64,000 nt of DNA from an uncultured Bacilli bacterium (lineage in GTDB: Bacteria > Bacillota_I > Bacilli_A > RF39 > UBA660). Below the pieces are notes generated by a model. The model did no database searches, was not told the DNA's origin, and worked only from the letters and a program-made list of their open reading frames with translations. This document shows positions 1-6,763 of the stretch, piece by piece. The stretch spans positions 186,001 through 250,000 of the forward strand of contig CAKOWQ010000003.1 in assembly GCA_934122395.1 (NCBI GenBank), read 5' to 3'. Both the position numbers and the translations under genes were made by a program. How positions within the stretch are numbered: position 1 is the stretch's first letter; every line of letters starts with the position of its first letter.

Positions 1-978
1 AAGCAAAAAGAAAATGCACTTGAAACTATGGAAATATTTGTTCCACTTGCTTATTATATAGGTGCTTATAGAATAAAATCAGAGTTAGAGGATTTGTCAT
101 TACAATATCTAAAACCAGATATGTATAAAAAAATAGAAGAACGAAAATTAAGATTAGAAGAATCGAGCAATGATTGCTTAAAAGAAATGTTATATAAGAT
201 AGAAACTTTATTAAATGATAAAAACATACCTAATGAGATAAAGATAAGAACTAAAAATATTTATGGCATATATAAAAGATTAAATGAAGGTCATAAATTA
301 TCTGATATACATGATTTGTTAGCACTTAAAATAATGGTAGATGAAGTAGAAAATTGCTATAGAACATTATATTTAATACATAATGAGTATCATCCAATAA
401 ACGATAAATTTAAAGATTATATTTGTAATCCAAAAACAAATATGTATCAAAGCTTACATACAACAGTTTTTGGACCTGATGATAGGTTAGTACAAACACA
501 AATTAGAACTTTTGATATGGATAAAGTGGCATCCTTTGGTTTGACTGCATACTGGGATGAACAAAAGGGAAAAGCAAGAGATGCAATGCAAGATGATTTA
601 AAACAAAAATTTCAATTTTTCAAATCATTAACAGAAATTAATTCCATGTTCGGAGATAATCAACAATTTGTAAATCAAGTAAAGACTGAATTATTTGCGG
701 ACAAAGTTTATGTTTATACCACAAAGGGTGATATAATAGAATTGCCAAAAGGGGCTACACCAATAGATTTTGCATATAAAATACATACTGATATAGGAAA
801 TACAATGGTAGGAGTATTTGTAAATGATGAGTTTGTACCAATAGATTATGCATTAAGAAACAAAGATAGAGTTAGAATTGTCACTGATGAATTATCTTAT
901 GGACCAAGAGAAGATTGGATAGATAAAGCTCAAACAAGTTTAGCAAAAAGAAAAATAAGAGAATTTAATAAAAAGTAG
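1..978 (+). CDS. rel: RelA/SpoT-type (p)ppGpp synthetase, 5' truncated by window, C-terminal regulatory region absent
   Basis: The frame is open to the first base, so the N-terminal HD hydrolase part lies outside the window. Visible residues (numbered from the Met at 28) begin in the linker after the HD domain. The synthetase domain spans about residues 72-180, with the family motif FKDYICNPKTNMYQSLHTTV at 128-147 and QIRTFDM at 158-164. A TGS domain follows at about 223-287 (VYVYTTKGD, then PIDFAYKIHTDIG). The protein stops about 30 residues after TGS. Long Rel proteins normally continue for some 250 more residues (helical, zinc-finger/conserved-Cys and ACT/RRM regions), and these are missing. 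The next gene begins 10 bp downstream, so the two are probably co-transcribed. Function as a stringent-response enzyme is secure by family; the effect of the missing C-terminus is inference. Confidence 0.9.
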   Translation, partial: KQKENALETMEIFVPLAYYIGAYRIKSELEDLSLQYLKPDMYKKIEERKLRLEESSNDCLKEMLYKIETLLNDKNIPNEIKIRTKNIYGIYKRLNEGHKLSDIHDLLALKIMVDEVENCYRTLYLIHNEYHPINDKFKDYICNPKTNMYQSLHTTVFGPDDRLVQTQIRTFDMDKVASFGLTAYWDEQKGKARDAMQDDLKQKFQFFKSLTEINSMFGDNQQFVNQVKTELFADKVYVYTTKGDIIELPKGATPIDFAYKIHTDIGNTMVGVFVNDEFVPIDYALRNKDRVRIVTDELSYGPREDWIDKAQTSLAKRKIREFNKK

Positions 979-988
979 ACTGGAAGTA

Positions 989-1528
989 ATGAATGTGAAA
1001 AGAAAATTTTCTAAGATTACAGAAACTAAATTTGTAAAAAAAGATATTATTTATCAAGATACAAAAGGAACGGTTTTTTGCATAAAATTTGATTCTAATA
1101 TAACCCCTTCATTTGTTGAAGATGAAATACCTAAAATATGTATAAAAGATAAAGATTATATTTGGTTTGAATTTTATCCGAATGAAAAATCTTATTTATT
1201 AACTATAATGTTTGATGATAAACTAAATATTATTCAATGGTATTTTGATGTTTCCAAATTTGTTGAGTGTAACAATTGCATACCATATCAAGATGATTTA
1301 TATCTAGATTTAGTTATTAAACCAACTGGGAAATTTAAAATACTTGATGAAGATGAATTGTATGAAGCATTACAAAAAAAAGAAATTACAATTGATGAAT
1401 TTAATTATGCATATGAAATATTAAATCAACTGATGAAAAAATTTGCTAATAATTATAATTACTTACTAAATTTAACTAACCATATCTTGAAGATGTTTGA
1501 GGAGGAAATAAAGAATGGAAAAATATAA
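989..1528 (+). CDS. DUF402-family protein (NtdP/FomD-like nucleotide phosphatase fold)
   Basis: A 179-aa cytoplasmic protein. The stretch WYFDVSKF, then DLYLDLVIKPTGKF and LDEDELYEAL (about residues 83-127), is the DUF402 signature of NtdP nucleoside tri-/diphosphatases and FomD, which hydrolyses a cytidylyl-linked intermediate in fosfomycin biosynthesis. The C-terminal 40 residues are helical. It starts 10 bp after the rel stop and its end overlaps the next start (1515), so it is translationally coupled to the radical SAM gene. In this setting a phosphatase acting on a nucleotide or nucleotide conjugate is plausible. The substrate cannot be read from sequence. The family call is fairly firm; the role is inference. 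Confidence 0.7.
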   Translation: MNVKRKFSKITETKFVKKDIIYQDTKGTVFCIKFDSNITPSFVEDEIPKICIKDKDYIWFEFYPNEKSYLLTIMFDDKLNIIQWYFDVSKFVECNNCIPYQDDLYLDLVIKPTGKFKILDEDELYEALQKKEITIDEFNYAYEILNQLMKKFANNYNYLLNLTNHILKMFEEEIKNGKI

Positions 1529-2390
1529 TGGAAAATATGTAACTATAATGTTATGTTCACAATGTAATAATAATTGTAAACATTGCTATATAAGTTATTC
1601 AGGAAGATTTGCTGATGAAGAATTATCAAGAATAATTCCAAATTTAAATGAAAAATATACAATTTTATTAAATGGTACAGAACCGATTATGTATCCTGAA
1701 TATTATAAATATTTTAAAATGGTAAACGAACATAGAATAATAACAAACGGAATAACAATTCTTGAAAATCCAAATGTTTTGGATCAATTATCGGAAAATG
1801 GAATTAATGAAGTTTGGCTTTCATACCATTTTGGTATTCAAAACGAAATATCAAGAATTAATGAAAATCAGTTAAATAATGTTATTCAGATTCTTAAAAA
1901 GAACAATTTTTTAGTAAAATTGATGTGTTCTTTATCAAAACATAATTATCAAAATGTTTCTAAATTCTGTGAAAGAGCATTAGAAATTGGAGCTGACAAA
2001 ATAAAATTTACTAATTTTATTAGTCAAGGAAGTGCAAAAAGCAACTTTGATAACTCAGAATTTTTAAATCAAGAACAAATAAATTTTGTTTTGGAAGAAA
2101 TAGAAAAAATGAGATCAATTATACCAAAGGAAGATTTGAATATACAAAGATGTGGAACATTTGGACCAAATATTCATAAAAACAATTTTCGATGTTTGGC
2201 TGGACAAGATATGATAGTTCTTACTCCAGATAGAAAACTATACAATTGTGTATTTAACATATCAAGTGATGATTGCATTGGATATATGGATAATGACTAT
2301 AATTTAATTATAAATTCAGAAGTTGCACCAATAAATCAATCATATTGTAAGGTACTAAAAAAACACAACGGAGTTGGAGGAATAAATTGA
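1515..2390 (+). CDS. Radical SAM enzyme with C-terminal cysteine region (SPASM-like)
   Basis: A 291-aa protein with the radical SAM 4Fe-4S motif CNNNCKHCY (C17-x3-C21-x2-C24) near the N-terminus and a TIM-barrel-like middle. The GTEP segment near residue 55 corresponds to the SAM-binding GGEP motif. The C-terminal third carries further cysteines (RCGTFGP, RCLAGQD, LYNC, DDC, SYC), resembling the auxiliary-cluster region of SPASM/twitch enzymes. The ribosome binding site GAGGAGG sits about 8 bases before the ATG, inside the preceding gene. It overlaps its neighbours on both sides (14 bp upstream, 4 bp downstream). No short precursor peptide is seen next to it, so RiPP maturation is not supported. 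The substrate is unknown. Confidence 0.8.
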   Translation: MEKYNGKYVTIMLCSQCNNNCKHCYISYSGRFADEELSRIIPNLNEKYTILLNGTEPIMYPEYYKYFKMVNEHRIITNGITILENPNVLDQLSENGINEVWLSYHFGIQNEISRINENQLNNVIQILKKNNFLVKLMCSLSKHNYQNVSKFCERALEIGADKIKFTNFISQGSAKSNFDNSEFLNQEQINFVLEEIEKMRSIIPKEDLNIQRCGTFGPNIHKNNFRCLAGQDMIVLTPDRKLYNCVFNISSDDCIGYMDNDYNLIINSEVAPINQSYCKVLKKHNGVGGIN

Positions 2391-3424
2391 AAATTTGTGG
2401 AAGAATTATAAATGTAAAACTAAAAACAAATGTATTGTTTTTATTGATTGAAAACAATAAAATCACACAAATAGTCATAAAAAATAATATTGAATATTTC
2501 TTAAATAATTTGAATGCTGGTGATATAGTTGAATGTCTCGTCACTAAAGATAGAAATAACAACGGAAAATATAAGCCAAAATATGATTCTTTTTTACTTA
2601 GAAGTCTAAAGATAATTAGTAAAAATAAAAAAAATTACAAATTAACATTAAATAAAACAAATATTATAAAATATAGTGATGTTAAATATGAAATAAGAAA
2701 ATATTTACACAAATTAGGATATTTAGAAGTTACGTTGCCTATTTTAACTAATGGAGAAGTATCTTCAAAGTCAGAATCATTTTGTACTTTATATTCTAAG
2801 AAAAATATTAAATTATATTTGCGAAAAACTATGGACATATTTTTAAGAATGTATTCTTGTAGTGATTTTAATAAAATTTATTGTATAGGAAATTGCTATA
2901 GAAATGAATATCTTACAAGTAAATATAAGCCAGAATTCGAAATGCTTTCCATCTTTAGCAATTATCTAAGTAAAAATAATGCAATAAAATTAGCTATAAA
3001 AATAATAAAAATTATAACTTCCAAGGATATTGAATGCAGTTTTATAGATGAAAAATCATATAATGAAATCACCCCGAGTGATAATACTTTTTATGTGATA
3101 AATAATTATGCCAATTCTACAAATAGTTACTGTGATGTGCTTGAAAATGACAAAACAGATGAATTTAAAGTTAAATACAAAGGTGTTACCATTGTTCATG
3201 GTGTAAGTGAAATATGCAATTATGATGAATATGTAAAAAAAATAGAGCTTCAAGGGAAAAAAGATGATTATGGTGAATTGCAAATTATTGAGAATTTAAT
3301 TGATTCTGGTGCTCCACAATGTTATAATCTGGGTATTAGTATAGTCAGACTTTTAAGTTTATATAATAATCTAAAAATTAAAGATTATGATATATTTTCA
3401 TTTGATAGATTAGGAGAAATTTAA
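2387..3424 (+). CDS. Class IIb aminoacyl-tRNA synthetase paralogue (Lys/Asp/Asn type), unknown substrate
   Basis: A 345-aa protein starting at TTG (TTGA overlap with the previous stop). Residues 1-80 look like the N-terminal OB fold of class IIb synthetases (MKICGRIINVK; LNAGDIVECLV). The catalytic core follows: motif 1 around GYLEVTLPIL; motif 2 with IGNCYRNE and KPEFEMLSIF, matching the FRNE...NPEFTMLE pattern of LysRS/AspRS; and motif 3 NLGISIVRLLSLY with its Arg. It is much shorter than LysRS (about 490) or AspRS (about 590) and lacks the AspRS insertion. Like PoxA/EpmA or AsnA it may activate an amino acid and pass it to a non-tRNA acceptor. It sits within the coupled cassette, not in a translation operon. 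Fold call strong; function unknown. Confidence 0.75.
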   Translation: MKICGRIINVKLKTNVLFLLIENNKITQIVIKNNIEYFLNNLNAGDIVECLVTKDRNNNGKYKPKYDSFLLRSLKIISKNKKNYKLTLNKTNIIKYSDVKYEIRKYLHKLGYLEVTLPILTNGEVSSKSESFCTLYSKKNIKLYLRKTMDIFLRMYSCSDFNKIYCIGNCYRNEYLTSKYKPEFEMLSIFSNYLSKNNAIKLAIKIIKIITSKDIECSFIDEKSYNEITPSDNTFYVINNYANSTNSYCDVLENDKTDEFKVKYKGVTIVHGVSEICNYDEYVKKIELQGKKDDYGELQIIENLIDSGAPQCYNLGISIVRLLSLYNNLKIKDYDIFSFDRLGEI

Positions 3425-4501
3425 ATGAAAGAAGAAATTGATTTAAAAAAACTAACAAAAGAATATTTAAAATCTTATTATTCTATTAATTCTTATATAG
3501 GATGTACAATAAATTGTGGATACTGTTTTTTAGCACCAATTAAAATAGTTCCAATGCGTCCAATAAAAGTCATAGATGAAAAAGAATTGATACGTAATAT
3601 GATTAATGACAATTATTTTGAAAAAGGTAAAACTGTTATATCTTTGAATAATAGAACAGACCCATTTATATCACAAGAAGTTAAAAATAGTACTTTTAAA
3701 TTATTAGATATTATGGAAGAATTGAATCTTAAAAATATTGTTACAATAACATCAAAAGGTCTATTAACTGAAGAAGATGCAAAAAAATTAGATAGTTATA
3801 ATAATATTAAAATCGTTATTATTGTAACTTATAATGGAATCCCTTTAAAAATACAACCTATTAATAAAATAAATCAAGAAAATACTATGAAAAATGTTTC
3901 AAAATGTAAAAATGTTTATTTGTTGCATCAATTTAGGCCTATTATTCCTGGGGTAAATGATGATGAAAAAACAATTAGAGAAGTAGTTGATTTTGCTAAA
4001 AAGTATTGTGATGCAACGATTTTCCAAGGAATTAGAGTTAACGATTATATAAAAAATAGACTTGAAGAAAGAGAATACTTGTATAGTGGTACAGTTGGTG
4101 ATTCACATAAACAAAAAAGTGCGAGTACGGACGCGATATTTGAACAACTAAGACTTGAAGATAAAAATTATCAAATTTTCGATCATACATCCTGTGCTTT
4201 AAGTTATATTTTTAAAACGGCAGATTATAACTTACATTATTCTAAAAATAATTGCTCTAAATTGTGTAAAAATTATGAATTATGTCATAACTTAAATTAT
4301 AAATTACCTGTAGACTTAGAAGGTAAACTAAGAAAAATTGGTGTTAATTCCAATTGGGAGCTAAGGGATAAAACTTTAATAATTGATGGTTCATTAAATG
4401 ATGAACAAAAATCTTATATTAAACATATATTGAATCTTAATGTGAAAGCTAAAATTAGGGAAAATACATATTCAGAAAAAATAATGGAGGGAAAAAAGTG
4501 A
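3425..4501 (+). CDS. Radical SAM enzyme, spore-photoproduct-lyase-like class
   Basis: A 358-aa protein beginning directly after the preceding TAA. The cluster motif is GCTINCGYCF (C27-x3-C31-x2-C34). NNRTDPF and the later ITSKG resemble the TDPyqp and TKs motifs of SPL-like radical SAM proteins, and FRPIIPGVNDDE is another motif of that group. The last third contains NNCSKLCKNYELC plus an upstream Cys (HTSC), suggesting an extra metal or FeS site, followed by a small C-terminal alpha/beta segment. A real DNA-repair SPL is unlikely given the coupling to synthetase-like and methyltransferase genes. This is the second radical SAM enzyme of the cassette, and its chemistry cannot be assigned. Confidence 0.75.
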   Translation: MKEEIDLKKLTKEYLKSYYSINSYIGCTINCGYCFLAPIKIVPMRPIKVIDEKELIRNMINDNYFEKGKTVISLNNRTDPFISQEVKNSTFKLLDIMEELNLKNIVTITSKGLLTEEDAKKLDSYNNIKIVIIVTYNGIPLKIQPINKINQENTMKNVSKCKNVYLLHQFRPIIPGVNDDEKTIREVVDFAKKYCDATIFQGIRVNDYIKNRLEEREYLYSGTVGDSHKQKSASTDAIFEQLRLEDKNYQIFDHTSCALSYIFKTADYNLHYSKNNCSKLCKNYELCHNLNYKLPVDLEGKLRKIGVNSNWELRDKTLIIDGSLNDEQKSYIKHILNLNVKAKIRENTYSEKIMEGKK

Positions 4502-5772
4502 ATATAAAAATATTTTTTGATTTTCACGATGTATTTGTTGATGCAAAAAGCGCGTGGATTAAAGCATTAAAAGAAAAAACTAAATCAAATAAGGCAGAAA
4601 TTGACTACAATAGAGGGTTATCAAAAAAAATAATATGCGAAAAATATAAATTAAATTATGAACAACTAGAAAAACTTTACAGAGTATATTTAAATCCAAT
4701 TAATGATAATATTGATTTTGCTGAAAAATTGAGTCAATCATATAAAATAAATATTTTATCTATGTCTAGAAAAGACAGATTACTTAAAGATATGCAAAAA
4801 TTCAAACTTATTAATTTGTTTGATACGATAATCTCTAAAGAAGATATAATAGAATATAAAACAAAAGATGAATATTTAGTTTCTATTTCTTCTGATTATG
4901 ATTGGATTATATATTTTAATCATGAAAGTAATACTATTATTCAGAAAGATAATATTATTTATTTACCAGTAAATTTAAAAGGAGATTTATCTAAATTTAA
5001 AAATATTAGTTTTACTGAACATGCTAAAAACAAATTGCTATATAATGACTTATCTAAATATTATATGTATGCGATTGCTAATGATACTTCTTTGGAAACA
5101 AACTTTTTATCAGAAATATATAAAAGATATAATTTGCCAACCGATGGAAAAATCCTTGATTGCTGTTGTGGTGTAGGACGACATGACTATTTACTTGCAA
5201 ATGCTGGCTATCAGGTCACTGGAATCGATATTTCTAAAGAACAAATAACTAATGCAAAAAGAATTCATAATCATAAGAACATTGATTATCATGTTATGGA
5301 TGTAAGGCATATTGATTTATTAGAAAAAAATTATGATATGTCAATTTGTATGTGGACAACTTACAATTATCTTTCCCAGGATAGTGATTTTGTAAGCTTT
5401 ATCAAGTCAAATTATCAGCACCAACATAAAGGATCATTGATAGTATTAGATTCAAAAAACATTCCTAGATTAAATAATAGACGAGTTTATAAAAGAAATA
5501 GTTCAACTGATAACGGAATAGAAATAGAACTAATTGTAAACAAATATATTATTAACAACATACAAAATTCACAATACCTATACTTTATAAAAGATAAAGA
5601 CGATAAGAAATTTTATTTTGATGATGAATTCGTAAGATTTTATACTCTTGATGAAATTACAAAATTGGTAAATGAGTATTACGAAGTGGTAGATGTATTT
5701 GGAGATTTTGATTTTAGTTCCTATGATAAAAAAATGAGTAATAGATTTATTGTGGTATTAAGGAGAAAGTAA
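4498..5772 (+). CDS. Fusion of a degenerate HAD-like domain and a class I SAM methyltransferase
   Basis: A 424-aa protein with a GTG start (GTGA overlap with the upstream stop) preceded by GGAGG at 4486. Residues 1-165 resemble a HAD/PGMB-type hydrolase. FFDFHDVFVDA stands where DxDGTLxD is expected, so D8 is kept but the second Asp is His. A motif II-like ILSMSRKD, FDTIISKEDI and a Lys near 120 follow. Residues about 195-350 are a methyltransferase: motif I ILDCCCGVGRHDYLL (about 218), acidic motif II GIDISKEQI, then YHVMDVRHI and a WTTYNYLS segment. Fusion of these two activities in one chain is unusual. Whether the HAD half is catalytic is uncertain. It abuts the deaminase-like gene (TAATG overlap). 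Confidence 0.75.
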   Translation: MNIKIFFDFHDVFVDAKSAWIKALKEKTKSNKAEIDYNRGLSKKIICEKYKLNYEQLEKLYRVYLNPINDNIDFAEKLSQSYKINILSMSRKDRLLKDMQKFKLINLFDTIISKEDIIEYKTKDEYLVSISSDYDWIIYFNHESNTIIQKDNIIYLPVNLKGDLSKFKNISFTEHAKNKLLYNDLSKYYMYAIANDTSLETNFLSEIYKRYNLPTDGKILDCCCGVGRHDYLLANAGYQVTGIDISKEQITNAKRIHNHKNIDYHVMDVRHIDLLEKNYDMSICMWTTYNYLSQDSDFVSFIKSNYQHQHKGSLIVLDSKNIPRLNNRRVYKRNSSTDNGIEIELIVNKYIINNIQNSQYLYFIKDKDDKKFYFDDEFVRFYTLDEITKLVNEYYEVVDVFGDFDFSSYDKKMSNRFIVVLRRK

Positions 5773-6281
5773 TGAATAATGAATTAAAAAAATTAAATTC
5801 ATTATTTGATGGTAGTGATGAATCTGCTATGAATATTGCATATGACATTGCACATAAATATTCTTCTTGCAGATTATGTGGAGTTGGTAAAGGTGTTGGT
5901 GCAGTTATAATTAAAGATAATAAAATAATTTGTTATGGATATAATGGTATAATTGATAATATTAAACCATGCACTAAAGATAGTTGTCTAAGAATATCTA
6001 GAAATATTGAACATGGCACAAGAAGAGATGAATGTTATGGAGATTGTGCAGAAAAACGTGCATTCATTAATGCTTACCAAAATAATATAGACATAAAAAA
6101 CTCAAAAATATATATTACAAAATCTCCTTGTGTATCATGCTGTAAATTACTAATTAATTTAGGAATAAAAGAAGTCATATATAATGAAATATATAGTAAT
6201 TCAGATTTTTCTTTTGAACTTTTAAATTTAGCTAGAATTAAATATAAAAAATTAGAAAATTTTTATAGAGATGATCATTAA
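5772..6281 (+). CDS. Deoxycytidylate-deaminase-like protein with CAE in place of HAE
   Basis: A 169-aa member of the CMP/dCMP deaminase fold. The zinc site reads DCAEKRAF (C92, E94) and SPCVSCCK (C120, C123). dCMP deaminases normally have HAE plus PCxxC; Cys in the first position is the arrangement of cytidine deaminases, so this protein combines a CDD-like first ligand with a dCMP-deaminase layout. The IEHGTRRDECYG segment matches the GTRHE...C pattern found before the HAE motif in dCMP deaminases. The start codon overlaps the previous stop by one base and AGGAG lies 6 bases upstream. It is the last gene of the cassette. Deamination of a cytosine-type nucleotide or of a modified pathway intermediate is plausible. 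Confidence 0.8.
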   Translation: MNNELKKLNSLFDGSDESAMNIAYDIAHKYSSCRLCGVGKGVGAVIIKDNKIICYGYNGIIDNIKPCTKDSCLRISRNIEHGTRRDECYGDCAEKRAFINAYQNNIDIKNSKIYITKSPCVSCCKLLINLGIKEVIYNEIYSNSDFSFELLNLARIKYKKLENFYRDDH

Positions 6282-6313
6282 AATTTTAAATATATAATTT
6301 TTTTTAAAAATAG

Positions 6314-6342
6314 TTGAAATTTTAAAAAAGAAATTGTAAAAT
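6314..6342 (+). promoter_or_regulatory. Sigma-A-type promoter of the thrS leader
   Basis: TTGAAA at 6314-6319 and TAAAAT at 6337-6342 are separated by 17 bases, with TG just before the -10. It lies immediately upstream of the T-box, so thrS has its own promoter separate from the preceding cassette. Assigned by eye. Confidence 0.6.
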
Positions 6343-6344
6343 AA

Positions 6345-6560
6345 TAAATATGTTAAATGTATTGATTGGGACACGGCTAATAACAATTATTTACAAAGCG
6401 AATTGTGGAAGGTGAAAGGCAATTAAATAACTTATTAGTTACTACCCATAAACAGGACTCGAAAGATGTTCCCGGTAATAGCCGTTATTAGTAATTAAGT
6501 TAAACCAAGGATGGTACCGTGTAATTCACTCCTGTTAGAATTTCTAGCAGGAGTTTTTAT
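6345..6560 (+). promoter_or_regulatory. T-box riboswitch leader controlling thrS (tRNA-Thr sensing)
   Basis: The conserved T-box sequence appears as AAGGATGGTACCGTG at 6507-6521, differing from the consensus AGGGTGGTACCGCG at few positions. It is followed by an intrinsic terminator. Upstream, the long Stem I region includes GGTGAAAGGC as a distal loop-like element. Overlapping ACT (6441-6443) and ACC (6444-6446) triplets after TTAGTT are the likely Thr specifier. The downstream gene is thrS, consistent with a Thr specifier. Uncharged tRNA-Thr should stabilise the antiterminator and allow read-through. Which of ACT or ACC is read cannot be settled without folding. Confidence 0.92.
6529..6558 (+). 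terminator. Regulated intrinsic terminator of the thrS T-box
   Basis: Arms CTCCTGTTAGAA (6530-6541) and TTCTAGCAGGAG (6542-6553), with one G-U pair, are followed by TTTTTATTTTT. The 5' arm lies just after the T-box sequence, as expected for the mutually exclusive terminator/antiterminator pair. Confidence 0.88.
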
Positions 6561-6577
6561 TTTTAGGGGGAAAATAA

Positions 6578-6763
6578 ATGAACGAAACAAAGAAAGAGTT
6601 AAAAAGACAATTATTTGAATTAAGATTAGCTCAAGCATTTTATATATCAGAACATAAAGAAGATAGTGAAGAAATAGTAAAAGATATTAAGGTATTGAAA
6701 AAGAAATATGCAAGAGTATTGCTTAATGAAAAAATGGGAGGAAAAGAAAATGATAAACATTAA
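6578..6763 (+). CDS. Small helical protein upstream of thrS, resembling ribosomal protein L29
   Basis: 61 aa, highly charged and helical. ELKRQLFELR followed about 20 residues later by IKVLKKKYARVL echoes the uL29 pattern (EELFNLR ... VRRDIARIKTVL), but the match is weak and the gene is far from an S10 operon. AGGGGG lies about 9 bases before the ATG (6565-6570). The gene sits between the T-box and thrS and overlaps the thrS start by 14 bp, so it shares thrS regulation. It occupies the place of the missing ThrRS TGS domain but does not look like TGS. It could be a real L29-like protein or a lineage-specific accessory peptide. Confidence 0.55.
   Translation: MNETKKELKRQLFELRLAQAFYISEHKEDSEEIVKDIKVLKKKYARVLLNEKMGGKENDKH

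Noticed and set aside
1515..2390. RiPP maturation by the first radical SAM enzyme
   Set aside because: No short precursor-peptide ORF with a Cys-, Ser- or Thr-rich core was seen next to it.
6708..6749. Earlier in-frame start for thrS
   Set aside because: No ribosome site there; GGGAGG at 6736-6741 fits the ATG at 6750, and the earlier start overlaps the upstream gene more.
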